In this document: positions 17,533-26,950 of the stretch, piece after piece
Layout: each line of letters opens with the position of its first letter
Position numbering within the stretch: the first letter of the stretch is position 1
DNA from: Campylobacterota bacterium
GTDB taxonomy: Bacteria; Campylobacterota; Campylobacteria; Campylobacterales; Sulfurimonadaceae
Direction of reading: 5' to 3'
NCBI GenBank assembly: GCA_040752835.1
Contig: JBFMGG010000004.1
Coordinates: 199,571-263,570, forward strand
Length of the DNA stretch: 64,000 nt
Program-made: the position numbers and the translations under genes
Notes under the pieces: generated by a model
The model's input: only the letters and a program-made list of their open reading frames with translations
Told to the model about the DNA's origin: nothing
Databases searched by the model: none

Positions 17533-18942
17533 ATGATCGTACACAGCAAAGAGACGAAAGCCAACGCCTCATTGATCGACCTCCTCGGGGGCGGCGGCAA
17601 AGGGGAAGATACCCGCAATTCGGTCTTTTCAAAACTCCTCTCGTCGCTGGGGATGCCCTCCAAAACGGGAGAGAAGGGGAACGCTTCGGAATTCAAAGCG
17701 CTCATCGACCCCAAAAACGGCATCGTCCGCGCTGCCGAAACCCCCAAAGCCAATACCGTTAATAACGCGGGGCTCGGCGAACTCCGGAATCTGCTCAAAG
17801 GCGGGGGTGAGGAGACGGACGAACACCTCATCTCGGCCGAACTGACGCGTACCCTCTCGGGCGATCAGCTGCGCAACCTCATCGCCCAAGCCAAAGAGTA
17901 CCTCAAAAAAGAGATTACGACCAAAAGCCCCGAGTATCAAAAAACGCCCGACAATCTCCCCAAAAGCCTCGCCGGCCTGATCCAGATGGCCCAGAAGATG
18001 GGGCTGGAACCTGAAAAACTCACCTTTGCCTCCATCCAGGGCGAGCCCGAGAGCCTCCCGACACCCGAATTGCTCTCCAAGCCGCTCCTGGAAACCAAAG
18101 CGGTGGCGCAGCTCGCAACGCCGAACACACCCGAGGAGGCATCCCCCCTCGAAACGCTGACCCAGCTGATCAGCGAACTGAAAAACAAAGAAAAAAAAGA
18201 GGCCAAATCAGCCGTAAAAGGGGATGAGGGATCGCGCAGCGACGAGGTCAAACCCGCCGAACAGCCGCTCAAAACACTCCTTCAGGGGATCGAAAAACGC
18301 GAAACGGCACAAAATCCCCTCGCCGCCGAAACGCCCAAAAACGACGCACCCAAAAACGACACGACGACGGCCGCAACGACGAAAACCGACTCCCTGATCG
18401 CCCTGCTGCAGGGCGAATCGCAGGGGACCAACGACGTCCCCGCGCACAAAAGCGGCACCTCCGCCGTCGAGCTCGATGCGCCCAAAACGGTAGCGGCCCC
18501 CAAAGCCGATTCGCTGGAGGTAAAAGCCAAAGAGGCCCAGCAGAGCATGCGTCATTTCGCCGCCGATCTCAAAGAGGCGGTGGAAAACTACAAGCCCCCC
18601 TTCACCCGTATCTCCATGAAGCTCAATCCCGAAAGACTCGGGGAAGTGGAAGTGACGCTGGTACAGCGGGGCAATAACGTCCACGTCAACATTCAGTCCA
18701 ACAACGCGGGCAGCGTTGCCTTCCTGGCCCACAATGCCAGTGAGCTAAAAGCCCAGCTCGCCCATCAGGGGATCACCAACGCCACCATGAATTTCATGGG
18801 CGGCGATCCGCACAACCCGCAGCAGCAGCAACAGCATCACAACTCCCGTGAAGCTTACCGGACCTACGAGTCGTTCGAGGAACTCGAACTGAACGAAGAG
18901 CAGCTCAGCGCTCTGGAAATCATCATCCCGCATTACGCGTAA
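17533..18942 (+). CDS. fliK: Flagellar hook-length control protein FliK
   Basis: This 469-residue protein has a long low-complexity N-terminal and middle part rich in Lys, Glu, Ala and Pro, and a folded C-terminal Flg_hook domain (about 355-440) with '[27 protein letters not shown]' and '[14 protein letters not shown]'. FliK is a secreted molecular ruler that stops hook growth and switches the type III export gate to filament substrates. Gln/His-rich residues near 420-435 form a short low-complexity tract. The order fliK-flgD-flgE' is the same as in Helicobacter and Campylobacter. An AAGGA site at 17521 supports the start. Confidence 0.88.
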   Translation: MIVHSKETKANASLIDLLGGGGKGEDTRNSVFSKLLSSLGMPSKTGEKGNASEFKALIDPKNGIVRAAETPKANTVNNAGLGELRNLLKGGGEETDEHLISAELTRTLSGDQLRNLIAQAKEYLKKEITTKSPEYQKTPDNLPKSLAGLIQMAQKMGLEPEKLTFASIQGEPESLPTPELLSKPLLETKAVAQLATPNTPEEASPLETLTQLISELKNKEKKEAKSAVKGDEGSRSDEVKPAEQPLKTLLQGIEKRETAQNPLAAETPKNDAPKNDTTTAATTKTDSLIALLQGESQGTNDVPAHKSGTSAVELDAPKTVAAPKADSLEVKAKEAQQSMRHFAADLKEAVENYKPPFTRISMKLNPERLGEVEVTLVQRGNNVHVNIQSNNAGSVAFLAHNASELKAQLAHQGITNATMNFMGGDPHNPQQQQQHHNSREAYRTYESFEELELNEEQLSALEIIIPHYA

Positions 18943-18957
18943 AGCAAGGAGAACACA

Positions 18958-19635
18958 ATGGCTATCGACGCATTCGGAAACTACACCAACGGAGTCGCTT
19001 ACGCGGACAACTCGGCCAAAGCGGCACCCGTAGACAAAAGCAAACTGGGAAAAGACGATTTTCTTAAGCTCCTGCTCCTCGAACTGCAGTACCAGGATCC
19101 CACCTCCCCGATGGATACCGAGCAGATCCTGCAGCAAACGTCGCAGCTCGCAACGCTCGAAGCGAGCCAGAACACCAACGATTCACTCGAGAAACTGGCT
19201 GCCGCACTGACCACGTCGATGCAGTACACCGGCCTTTCGGCGATCGGCAAACTCGCCGATACCGGCAGTAACGCCGTCGTCCTCGAAGAAGGGGAAGACG
19301 CGACGTTCGAGCTTTACTTCCCGGTCGATATCATGGGCGGCAAATTCAATATCCTCGACAGCGCGGGGAACATCGTCAAAAGCGTACCCATCGACGAAAC
19401 GTCCAAAGGGATCGCGCAGTACACGTGGGACGGAACCGACAACAACGGCGTCGTCAAGGATGCGGGAATCTATTACGTCGAAGCGCCCTATACCGCCGCC
19501 GACGGAACAACCGGAACCAGCCGGGTGGGCATCTATCCGATCCAGTCGATCCGCTACGAAGAGGGAACCACTTACGCCAAGCTCGGTTCCAACTACGTCG
19601 ATTTCAGCAAAATCGTCGAAGTCACCGACATCTAA
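18958..19635 (+). CDS. flgD: Flagellar hook capping protein FlgD
   Basis: A 225-residue protein with the conserved FlgD N-terminal export/assembly segment 'KDDFLKLLLLELQYQDPTSPMDTEQILQQTSQLATLEASQ' region (about 31-70), a FlgD Ig-like domain (about 110-190) with 'YTWDGTDNNGVVKDAGIYYV' and a C-terminal tail. FlgD caps the growing hook and is required for adding FlgE subunits. AAGGAG lies 6-7 nt before the ATG; the gap to fliK is 15 nt, so they are co-transcribed. Confidence 0.93.
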   Translation: MAIDAFGNYTNGVAYADNSAKAAPVDKSKLGKDDFLKLLLLELQYQDPTSPMDTEQILQQTSQLATLEASQNTNDSLEKLAAALTTSMQYTGLSAIGKLADTGSNAVVLEEGEDATFELYFPVDIMGGKFNILDSAGNIVKSVPIDETSKGIAQYTWDGTDNNGVVKDAGIYYVEAPYTAADGTTGTSRVGIYPIQSIRYEEGTTYAKLGSNYVDFSKIVEVTDI

Positions 19636-19644
19636 GGCCGCAGC

Positions 19645-20994
19645 ATGACGCAGGGATACTACACCGGCCTCTCGGGGATCATGAGCCACCAATACGGCCT
19701 CGATATCGTCTCGGACAACATCGCCAACGTCAACACGGTGGGATTTCGCGGGGTCACTTCCGAATTTGCCGAGCTCTTCTCGAACGTCGTCTCCAGCGCG
19801 GGGAGCACTCCGACATCCAACGACATCGGAACAGGGTCGCGCCTCCAGGCGACCGGGATGATTACCCAAAGCGGATCGCTCCTCCCCACCGACCGTTTCA
19901 GCGACCTCGCCATCGGCGGAAACGGCTGGTTCGGCGTCGTGGCGAACAACAACACCTATTACACCCGTGCGGGGAATTTCACTTTCGACACGGCGCTGAA
20001 AAACCCCAACGATCCCAATTCCTCCGTCGCCCGTCTCACCACGACACAAGGCTACTACGTGACGGGAACGATGCTGACCAACTACGACTACGTCGAGGGA
20101 TTCGACTACGGCGATAACGATACGGGGGCCTATCTCATCCGCGAGCCCGCCGACGACGTCGCCTACAACGCGGTCGGGGCGCAGGGGATACTCGAACTTC
20201 CCGCCAAGCTCGCCTATCCCGTCGAGCCCTCCACCCTGGCGGAGTTCAGAGGAAACATCGGGCGGGAAAACGCGATCCGCTCCATCAGTTCGGACGTCAT
20301 CAGCCCCAACAACGAAATCAACCGGCTGAAACTCACGTTCGAGCAGCACGTCGAAACCGACGCGAGCGGCAACATCATCGTCCCCTGGGACGGCCTCACC
20401 TGGGATGTCGTCGCCACCGTCACCTCCAACGACGGCGACACCGTCTACGACACCCAAAGCGGACAGGCGGTTTTCGACGCCTCGGGAGGGCTTGCAAGCT
20501 TTACGATCCCCTCGGTCGACAACGACGGCGCGACGGTCGCGATCGACGTGGGAACCGGTTTCGAAGGGATCGTCTCCATCGAAGGGAACGAATTTTGGGG
20601 ACGCGGCTCGGCCGACGGCGTATCGGGCGGCGTTCTCACCAAATACGGCGTCAACATCAACGGTATCGTCAGCGCCGAATTTTCCAACGGCCGCCAGAGC
20701 GCCCTGGGGCGGGTAGCGGTCTACCATTTCCAAAACGACCAGGGGCTCGAACGGGCGGGGGATACCCTCTTTACCCAAAGTTCCAACAGCGGAGAGCCGT
20801 TTTTCTGGACCGATGCCGAAGGAAACGCAATACCCGGAGCGACGATTTACAGCAACATGCTCGAAAATTCCAACGTCCGGCTGGACGTCGGGCTGACCGA
20901 CATGATCATCATGCAGCGCGCCTATCAGGCCAACGCCAAAACGATCACCACCGTCGATGAGATGATCCAAAAAGCGCTCTCGATGCGCAAATAA
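19645..20994 (+). CDS. FlgE-like hook/basal-body protein (FlgE')
   Basis: The 449-residue protein has the flagellar rod/hook N-terminal motif 'LDIVSDNIANVNTVGFRG' (about 20-37), FlgE central domains, and the C-terminal heptad helix 'MIIMQRAYQANAKTITTVDEMIQKAL'. It sits directly behind fliK and flgD, the position of the second FlgE homologue (FlgE') in Helicobacter and of Cj0043 in Campylobacter. It is therefore probably a minor hook-basal-body component rather than the main hook subunit encoded by the next gene. The 9-nt gap to flgD indicates the same operon. Confidence 0.85.
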   Translation: MTQGYYTGLSGIMSHQYGLDIVSDNIANVNTVGFRGVTSEFAELFSNVVSSAGSTPTSNDIGTGSRLQATGMITQSGSLLPTDRFSDLAIGGNGWFGVVANNNTYYTRAGNFTFDTALKNPNDPNSSVARLTTTQGYYVTGTMLTNYDYVEGFDYGDNDTGAYLIREPADDVAYNAVGAQGILELPAKLAYPVEPSTLAEFRGNIGRENAIRSISSDVISPNNEINRLKLTFEQHVETDASGNIIVPWDGLTWDVVATVTSNDGDTVYDTQSGQAVFDASGGLASFTIPSVDNDGATVAIDVGTGFEGIVSIEGNEFWGRGSADGVSGGVLTKYGVNINGIVSAEFSNGRQSALGRVAVYHFQNDQGLERAGDTLFTQSSNSGEPFFWTDAEGNAIPGATIYSNMLENSNVRLDVGLTDMIIMQRAYQANAKTITTVDEMIQKALSMRK

Positions 20995-20996
20995 AC

Positions 20997-21012
20997 TGGC
21001 ACGTTTTTTGCT
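20997..21012 (+). promoter_or_regulatory. Sigma-54 promoter of flgE
   Basis: TGGCAC-GTTTT-TTGCT is a perfect match to the -24/-12 consensus (GG-N10-GC). It lies immediately after the FlgE' stop codon and 32 nt before flgE. Confidence 0.9.
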
Positions 21013-21044
21013 TTTTAATTTTACTTTGTCATAAAGGACATACC

Positions 21045-22886
21045 ATGCTGAAGTCACTTTTCTCAGGCGTCACCGGGTTGCAGTCGCATCAGATTGCCAT
21101 GGACGTGGAATCGAACAACATCGCCAACGTCAATACGATCGGGTACAAATACTCCCGCGCCAACTTTTCGGATCTGCTGGCTCAGACCAACCAGATCGCT
21201 ACGGCTCCGCAGGGAGATCTTGGGGGTAAAAACGCCGTACAGGTTGGATTGGGGACGACGGTCAGCTCGATCACCCGCATCCACTCCCAAGGTTCCATCC
21301 AGAACACCGACAAAAATACCGACGTCGCGATTCAGGGGGACGGGTTCTTCATCGTCTCGGCCGACGGCGGGAACACCTACAAATACACCCGTTCGGGGGA
21401 CTTCAAATTCGACGCGTCGGGCAATTTCGTCGACAACAACGGCTTCATCGTCCAGGGATGGCTCCGCGACGAAGACACCGGGCTGGTCGATTCGACCGCA
21501 CCGATCACCAACATCCGTATCCCCTCGGGTCTGACGACGCCGGCTTTCGCCAGCAGTGAAATCGTCGTCAAAGCCAACCTCAGCTCCAGCGCCATCGTCG
21601 ACCAGTACAACCCGACGTACCAGATCGACTCGACGGGTGTCATCACGACCGCGGACGGGCGTACCGTCCCTGCGGCCGACGCCGAAGACATGGGGATCAT
21701 GTTCAACGGCAACGGCGAAGCGTTCCAGCTCACCTCCGCCAGCGCCACTACGTTCGCCGGCGGCGGACAGGGGGTCACGATCTCGTTTGACGGCGGCGTG
21801 ACGGTCCGCGACTTCCGCTACACCGACGGCTCTCCCGCCGCAGGGCTGGTTGCCGGAGGCGCTCTTCCGCTTAATGCCAACGATACCTACTACTTCAATA
21901 CGGTCGCCGATCTGCGCGCCGCATTGCAGACGTTTGCCCAGGTGACATCGGCCGGTTCGACCGTCGAAGTCAACGATCAGGGGAAATTCGTTCTGCGCAA
22001 CACGGCGGGTTCGGCGCTGGCCATCGAGGTCGATCCGATCGTCGACGCCAACACGATCGAAAACCAGCGTTTCACCGAAACGTTCGCCACGATGGCCGGA
22101 GCGCTCCCGGTCGGTACGTCGGTCAAACAGTCCCAGCCGATCAATACCGCCACCCATGCGACCAGTATCGACGTCTACGACTCACTGGGGGGGAAACACA
22201 CCGTCACGATCAACTTCCGCAAAGATTCGATCAACACGACGACCGGATTTACCGACTGGCGCTATAACGTCACCGTTCCGGTTCCCGGATCGCTGAGCGG
22301 GGCGACGGCGCCGAACCTGAACATCCTCGAAGGCGGGGTCATCACGTTCGACAGTAACGGGGCCCTCTCCACCTACAACATCCCCAGCATCGACTTCTCG
22401 CCGAACAACGGGGCCGCGGCGAACCAGCAGGTCACCCTCAACTTCGGAACCCTGGGCGCATACGACGGGATCACCAGTTTCGACAACGATTCGGGTACCA
22501 GCGGTATCAGCCAGGACGGTTACCCCGGAGGCGACCTGGTCGGGATCCGTATCGACCAGAGCGGTACCCTTGTCGGGAGCTTCACCAACGGACGTTCATT
22601 CGGTCTGGCACAGATCGGTATGGCCAAATTCTCAAACAACGAAGGTCTCGTAAGCGACGGCGGAAACGTCTACCTCCAGTCGGCCAACTCGGGCGACCCG
22701 ATCATCGGTACGGCGGCGACGGCGGGACGCGGTTTCATGCAGTCTTCGGCTCTCGAAGCCTCCAACGTGGACCTCTCCAAAGCGTTGACGCAGCTCATCA
22801 TCATCCAGCGCGGTTACCAGGCGAACGGTAAAACGATCACCACTTCCGATACCCTTCTTGAAACCCTCATCGGGCTCAAACGTTAA
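21045..22886 (+). CDS. flgE: Flagellar hook protein FlgE
   Basis: A complete 613-residue hook subunit: the N-terminal export and coiled-coil segment 'LQSHQIAMDVESNNIANVNTIGYKYSRANFSDLL' region, long variable D1-D2 surface domains, and the conserved C-terminal helix 'LTQLIIIQRGYQANGKTITTSDTLLETLI'. About 150 residues longer than the FlgE' paralogue, as expected for the main hook protein of this phylum. AAGGA precedes the ATG, and its own sigma-54 promoter allows higher expression than the upstream operon. Confidence 0.93.
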   Translation: MLKSLFSGVTGLQSHQIAMDVESNNIANVNTIGYKYSRANFSDLLAQTNQIATAPQGDLGGKNAVQVGLGTTVSSITRIHSQGSIQNTDKNTDVAIQGDGFFIVSADGGNTYKYTRSGDFKFDASGNFVDNNGFIVQGWLRDEDTGLVDSTAPITNIRIPSGLTTPAFASSEIVVKANLSSSAIVDQYNPTYQIDSTGVITTADGRTVPAADAEDMGIMFNGNGEAFQLTSASATTFAGGGQGVTISFDGGVTVRDFRYTDGSPAAGLVAGGALPLNANDTYYFNTVADLRAALQTFAQVTSAGSTVEVNDQGKFVLRNTAGSALAIEVDPIVDANTIENQRFTETFATMAGALPVGTSVKQSQPINTATHATSIDVYDSLGGKHTVTINFRKDSINTTTGFTDWRYNVTVPVPGSLSGATAPNLNILEGGVITFDSNGALSTYNIPSIDFSPNNGAAANQQVTLNFGTLGAYDGITSFDNDSGTSGISQDGYPGGDLVGIRIDQSGTLVGSFTNGRSFGLAQIGMAKFSNNEGLVSDGGNVYLQSANSGDPIIGTAATAGRGFMQSSALEASNVDLSKALTQLIIIQRGYQANGKTITTSDTLLETLIGLKR

Positions 22887-22902
22887 TAACGCCTCCTGAG
22901 TC

Positions 22903-22920
22903 TCCCGTTTTCATACGGGA
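22903..22920 (+). terminator. Hairpin after flgE
   Basis: TCCCGT (22903-22908) pairs with ACGGGA (22915-22920). No T-run follows, so termination is uncertain. Confidence 0.4.
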
Positions 22921-23041
22921 ACGGGGGAAGACCTGCATTAACACACTTATAACACGGTTTTGTTCATTGTTTTCGGGAAAAGAGGGAAAAGGCCCGCGGC
23001 CACCGAAGGCCGGGGATGCTTTGAAACTTAAGGAGTGAGTG

Positions 23042-23101
23042 ATGAATGAAAAAAACTCCCCTTTGACTTGCTGCCGTCAATCGGGATCAGTGACATTATG
23101 A
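23042..23101 (+). CDS. Possible 19-codon small ORF with strong ribosome-binding site
   Basis: An ATG preceded by AAGGAG (23031-23036) opens a 19-residue frame (MNEKNSPLTCCRQSGSVTL). Its stop overlaps (ATGA) the start of a second short frame running to about 23187, into the RDD gene. AAACTCCCCTT just inside the ORF could pair with the AAGGAGT of the ribosome-binding site. This may be a regulatory leader peptide or chance; no homology can be judged at this length. The rest of 22887-23165 shows only a GGCC-flanked hairpin (about 22997-23015). Confidence 0.2.
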   Translation: MNEKNSPLTCCRQSGSVTL

Positions 23102-23153
23102 ATCAACTTAGTAAACGAATAGTAATAACACCTGTTTTTAATCTCGTGTGCGT

Positions 23154-23159
23154 TACAAT
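23154..23159 (+). promoter_or_regulatory. -10 box giving a predicted leaderless transcript (RDD gene)
   Basis: TACAAT is 6 nt before ATG 23166, and there is no Shine-Dalgarno sequence. Confidence 0.5.
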
Positions 23160-23165
23160 TTCCCC

Positions 23166-23675
23166 ATGCAACGGCAAACAGTGAGAAAGAAAAAACGGCT
23201 CCCGCCACGATCCGAAGCGCCGAAAACGGCGTTTGCCCCCTTCCGGTCGCGCGCGCTCGGGTTCATGACCGACATTTTCATGATCGGGCTGCCGATCTCG
23301 CTGCTCGTGAGCGCTTTTTTCGGGTACGACCAGATGCATACGGCAGGCGGCCTGGATGTGATCGTCGCAGACCCCAAAGCCCGCACCAATCCCCCCGACC
23401 CGATCGCATCGGCCATGCAGATGGGTCTGTTTCTGATCGCCTACGTCTGGTTCTGGCACCGCAGCGGCCAGACACCGGGCAAAAAGCTCGCCCGCATCCG
23501 CGTGGTGGACGCACGGACGCTCCAAAACGCCCCGTACTGGAAACTGATCCTCCGCTTCGTCGGCTATTTTGTATCGGCACTTACCCTGTTTGGCTTTTTC
23601 GTGGGGTTCCTGCGCAAAGACGGGCGTGCGCTGCACGATCTGCTCAGCGGTACCGCGGTCATCCGCGAATCGTAA
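23166..23675 (+). CDS. RDD family membrane protein
   Basis: A 169-residue protein with three to four membrane helices. It opens with a basic stretch (QRQTVRKKKRLPPR) and the RDD-type start 'RSRALGFMTDIFMIGLPISLLV', and has 'QTPGKKLARIRVVDA' before the third helix, which is the conserved RDD core. RDD proteins are small inner-membrane proteins; some are linked to ion or osmotic homeostasis, most are uncharacterised. ATG 23166 is preferred over GTG 23148, which would precede the -10 box. The stop overlaps the next start by 1 nt, so it is coupled to the MFS gene. Confidence 0.8.
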   Translation: MQRQTVRKKKRLPPRSEAPKTAFAPFRSRALGFMTDIFMIGLPISLLVSAFFGYDQMHTAGGLDVIVADPKARTNPPDPIASAMQMGLFLIAYVWFWHRSGQTPGKKLARIRVVDARTLQNAPYWKLILRFVGYFVSALTLFGFFVGFLRKDGRALHDLLSGTAVIRES

Positions 23676-24769
23676 TGGCACCGCTCGTCGCCGCCTTCTA
23701 TTTCGTCTACTTCGCCCTGGTCGGGGTGCACATCATTTTTGTCCCCAAAATCCTCTCCCTGATCGGCTACGACCCGATCGAAATCGGCACCGTATTCGCC
23801 GCCGCGCCACTGGTACGGTTTGCCCTGCCGTTTCTTTTTCTGCGGGGTTTCCGCCTCGACCAGCGCACCTTTTTCATCGCCCTTGCCCTGATGGGGGGAT
23901 CGGCGGCGGGGTTTTACCCCGCACTGGAGTCTTTCTGGCCCCTTTTGACGGTGAACATCCTCTTTGGGATCGGCCTGGCCCTCATCCTCCCCTACATCGA
24001 GGTGATCGCCCTCGAATCGATCGGGAAAGAGCGCTACGGCCGCATCCGCCTTTTCGGCTCCATCGGGTTCATCGCCGTCTCCGTGCTCCTCGTCGAATAC
24101 CTCAGCGGCCCCTACGTCGGGATCGCTTTTCTGATAGCCGCCGCCTGGGTCACCGTTGTTCTCGGGGCGCTGATCGGGCTGCGCCAGCGTCACGCCCCCT
24201 CCTCCGAATGCGCTGATGAGCGATGCCGTTTCGGGATCGGCGATCACCTCATGCTCTGGCTCGGTTTTTTCCTCATGCAGGTAAGCTTCGGCCCGTTTTA
24301 CAATTTTTTCACGATTTACGCGACCGATCACGGCGTCAGCCTCCAGACGACGGTTTGGCTCTGGAGCTTCGGCGTGATCGCCGAAATCGTCATGTTCTAC
24401 TTCCAAGGACCCCTGTTGCGCGGAAATCTGCACCGGCTGCTCGTCATCACCGCATCGGTTACGGCGCTGCGCTGGCTCATCGTCGCCCTTTTTCCCGACA
24501 GCGTCGCCATGCTCTACGCGTCGCAGGTGCTTCATGCATTCAGCTTCGCCCTTTTCCACTCCTCGGCGATTGCGCTGCTCTTTCACCTTTACAGCGCACG
24601 GCGTCTGGCACAGCAGTTCTTTTTCGGAATCTCCTACGGTCTGGGGGGGTTTGTCGGAGCGCTGGGGGCGGGAGCGCTGTACCAGTATACGCCGCCGCTG
24701 CTCTTCGTCGGCGGAGCGGTCGCGGCGCTGGGTGCGGCCGCGGCATTCAAGCGCTATCGCCCTCTTTAA
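23675..24769 (+). CDS. MFS transporter (MFS_1-like / nucleoside permease-like)
   Basis: A 364-residue protein of about 11-12 membrane helices without soluble domains. 'PFLFLRGFRLDQRT', 'GRIRLFGSIGFIAVSVLL' and 'FFFGISYGLGGFVGALGAGALY' fit the small MFS_1-like branch related to nucleoside:proton symporters and PucC-like proteins. Substrate unknown. It is translationally coupled to the RDD gene upstream and converges with the DUF481 gene with overlapping stop codons (24766-24769). Confidence 0.75.
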   Translation: MAPLVAAFYFVYFALVGVHIIFVPKILSLIGYDPIEIGTVFAAAPLVRFALPFLFLRGFRLDQRTFFIALALMGGSAAGFYPALESFWPLLTVNILFGIGLALILPYIEVIALESIGKERYGRIRLFGSIGFIAVSVLLVEYLSGPYVGIAFLIAAAWVTVVLGALIGLRQRHAPSSECADERCRFGIGDHLMLWLGFFLMQVSFGPFYNFFTIYATDHGVSLQTTVWLWSFGVIAEIVMFYFQGPLLRGNLHRLLVITASVTALRWLIVALFPDSVAMLYASQVLHAFSFALFHSSAIALLFHLYSARRLAQQFFFGISYGLGGFVGALGAGALYQYTPPLLFVGGAVAALGAAAAFKRYRPL

Positions 24770-25470
24770 TAATCGATAATCAGCGACGCGAGAAAAGTGC
24801 GGTCGGTATTTTTTGACGGCGGAGGCGGGGTATTGACGTAGTCGATTTTGTAGCTGATCCCCATCGAGAGGGAGGAGTTGATCTTCGTCTCGACCGCGCT
24901 TTTGCTGTAAAAGAAGCTGTAGCGGGTATCTTCGAGATTGATCCGGTAGGTCGCTTCCTGGATGAATTTGAGATTTTCCTGCACCTGCCAGCGGTAAATC
25001 GCCCCCAGCTTGCTCGAAAAATAGTCGTCCTCGGGAAGGTTTTCGGGTTTGTCCCGGCCGTAGAGGACGTTCGCCTGAAGATCCAGGGTATGCGCCGGCT
25101 CCTCCAGTGGTCGAACCCCCATCCCGGGCCCGGTATAGAGCTGGTAGTCGAATCCGCTGAAACGGTCCTGCTTGTATCCGGCGAGATAGTTGAGCGAGAC
25201 TCTGGGGCAGAGCCGGTAGTCGTAGTTGAGCTCGCTCGACCATTTGTCCTTCGACGTCTGGCCGCTGTCGCTCGAACGGTAGGCATCGACGTGGGCGCGG
25301 AAAACATGGACCCCGACCGATGTTTTCGCATTCCCCTCAAACGCCAGCGATGTGGTGTCGGTGTTCCCCTTGGTGTTGATATAGGAAAACTCGCTGTGGG
25401 TCACGATTTGGCCGTCGCTTCCCAAGAGCGCGGACGCGCCCAACGCCATCCAAACGATTTTTCGAATCAT
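24766..25470 (-). CDS. DUF481 (YdiY-like) outer-membrane beta-barrel protein
   Basis: The 234-residue protein begins with a signal peptide (about 1-17, MIRKIVWMALGASALLG). The DUF481 pattern follows: 'EFSYINTKGNTDTTSLAFEGNA' at the N-terminal strand, repeated amphipathic strands, and an ending in 'FLASLIIDY' with aromatic C-terminal residue. Family members are presumed salt- or acid-induced outer-membrane barrels of unknown function. Its start overlaps the mscS stop by 4 nt (ATGA), so it is the last gene of the operon that also holds mscS. Confidence 0.82.
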   Translation of the reverse strand: MIRKIVWMALGASALLGSDGQIVTHSEFSYINTKGNTDTTSLAFEGNAKTSVGVHVFRAHVDAYRSSDSGQTSKDKWSSELNYDYRLCPRVSLNYLAGYKQDRFSGFDYQLYTGPGMGVRPLEEPAHTLDLQANVLYGRDKPENLPEDDYFSSKLGAIYRWQVQENLKFIQEATYRINLEDTRYSFFYSKSAVETKINSSLSMGISYKIDYVNTPPPPSKNTDRTFLASLIIDY

Positions 25471-26315
25471 TTCTCCCCTTCCTGCACGACATGGGTCACC
25501 ATCTGCGGAAACGGCACGGTGATCCGGTTGCGGTCAAACGCCTCCTTGACCGCTTCGGTCACCTCGAACATCGTATTCCAGTAGTCGTCCACATGGACCC
25601 ACGGACGGGCGACGATTTGAACCGAATTCTGGGCCAGGGCACCTACCGCGACCAGCGGTTCAGGCTCTTGAAGCACCTTGGGATGAGCTTCGAGGATTTC
25701 AAGGATAACCGTTTTAGCGAGTTTGAGGTCGTCTTTGTAGTCGATATCGAACACCATGTCGATCCGCCGCGTCTCGTTGCCCGTGTAGTTGATGATATTC
25801 CCCGAAATCAGCGCTCCGTTTGGGATGATGATGGAACGGTTGTCGGTCGTCGTCAGCGTCGTCGAAAAGAGGTTGATCGTCTTGACCGTCCCCATTACTC
25901 CCGCCGTCTCGATAAAATCCCCCACCTTGAACGGCCGGAAAAAGATGATCAGCACCGCCGCACCGACATTGGAGAGGGTGTCTTTGAGCGCGAGGCCGAT
26001 CGCAAGACCCGCCGCACCGAATACGGCGACGAACGAGGTGGTATTGATCCCCAGGTTGCTGGCCGCCGCCACGATAACGGCGATCATCAGTGCAACGCTC
26101 AGGGCATTCCCCGCAAAACTGATCAGCGTCTCGTCGACGCGGGAACGCTCCATCGCGCGGCGCATCAGCATCACGATTTTTCGGACAATCCATTTCCCGA
26201 TGAAAAAGATCGCCAGCGCCCCGAGGAGTTTAAGGCCGTACTCGGTCGCGTAACTCAGGGCCAGGTCGGTGTAATACCCCACTTTGTCCTCGACGTGCTC
26301 GATTTTTTTCAGCAT
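25467..26315 (-). CDS. mscS: MscS-family mechanosensitive ion channel
   Basis: This 282-residue channel has three N-terminal membrane helices (about 15-110). The pore-lining third helix carries the Gly/Ala pattern 'FVAVFGAAGLAIGLALKDTLSNVGAAVLIIFFRPF', and the cytoplasmic beta domain contains 'GDFIETAGVMGTVKTINLFSTTL' and 'IPNGALISGNIINYTG'. It releases ions and small solutes upon hypo-osmotic shock. Size matches E. coli MscS (286). It lies 11 nt downstream of the nitroreductase gene and is coupled to the DUF481 gene. Confidence 0.93.
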   Translation of the reverse strand: MLKKIEHVEDKVGYYTDLALSYATEYGLKLLGALAIFFIGKWIVRKIVMLMRRAMERSRVDETLISFAGNALSVALMIAVIVAAASNLGINTTSFVAVFGAAGLAIGLALKDTLSNVGAAVLIIFFRPFKVGDFIETAGVMGTVKTINLFSTTLTTTDNRSIIIPNGALISGNIINYTGNETRRIDMVFDIDYKDDLKLAKTVILEILEAHPKVLQEPEPLVAVGALAQNSVQIVARPWVHVDDYWNTMFEVTEAVKEAFDRNRITVPFPQMVTHVVQEGEK

Positions 26316-26326
26316 GCTATCCTCGC

Positions 26327-26947
26327 TTAACGGTATTCGACGATCTGTCCCGGATCAAGCCGTTTGTGCTCGCCCTGCGGGTTCACCCTATAGCCGAACG
26401 CGCAGATGAGCGCCACGCTGCGTCCTTCATCAAGGTCGAGTATCGCTTCGATCTCTTCGCGGTCGAATCCCTCGATCGGACAGCTGTCGATCCCCAGGGT
26501 CGCCGCATAGGTCATCATGTTGGCGCAGGCGATATAGCACTGCTTGGCGGTCCAGTTACGCAGCAGCGCTTCGTCGCATTCGATCGGCTCCAGGTAGTTT
26601 TTGTAGACGTTCATGTAGGTATTCACCGCCTCTTCGTCGAGTCCGCGGCGGTTGAACATTTTACGGACATAAGGAGTCCCGCTGCGCACCGAATCATCAT
26701 CGGTCGTGAAAATAACCAGTTCACTCGCCTCGACGATCTGGCTTTGGTTCCAGCACGAGGGCTTGAGCGCCTTGCGCAACGAAGGGTTGCGCACCACGAT
26801 CAGCCGCCACGGCTCCATCCCGAAAGACGAAGGAGAGAGGCGGGCCACTTCGAGGATCGAATCAAACTGCTCGGAGGGGATCTTTTTTTGGGTATCGAAA
26901 CGCTTGCAGGCGTGACGGAATTCCATCGCTTTTAAAAATTCGGACAT
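26327..26947 (-). CDS. Nitroreductase-family NAD(P)H-dependent oxidoreductase
   Basis: A 206-residue FMN enzyme: 'FRHACKRFDTQKKIP' near the N-terminus (FMN phosphate contact), 'ARLSPSSFGMEPWRLIVVRN', 'ANMMTYAATLGIDSCPIEGFD' and the C-terminal 'ALICAFGYR'. This is the layout of NfsB-type oxygen-insensitive nitroreductases. The start is taken at ATG 26947 (an adjacent ATG is at 26950), preceded by GGAG. Unusually, the frame stays open upstream into the DUF309 coding sequence with no stop, so a DUF309-nitroreductase fusion (26327-27274) is equally possible. Confidence 0.85.
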   Translation of the reverse strand: MSEFLKAMEFRHACKRFDTQKKIPSEQFDSILEVARLSPSSFGMEPWRLIVVRNPSLRKALKPSCWNQSQIVEASELVIFTTDDDSVRSGTPYVRKMFNRRGLDEEAVNTYMNVYKNYLEPIECDEALLRNWTAKQCYIACANMMTYAATLGIDSCPIEGFDREEIEAILDLDEGRSVALICAFGYRVNPQGEHKRLDPGQIVEYR

Positions 26948-26950
26948 CAT

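Noticed and set aside
22980..23040. Possible riboswitch (GGCC hairpin and purine-rich stretch)
   Set aside because: I could not match it to any known riboswitch core; only simple hairpins are present.
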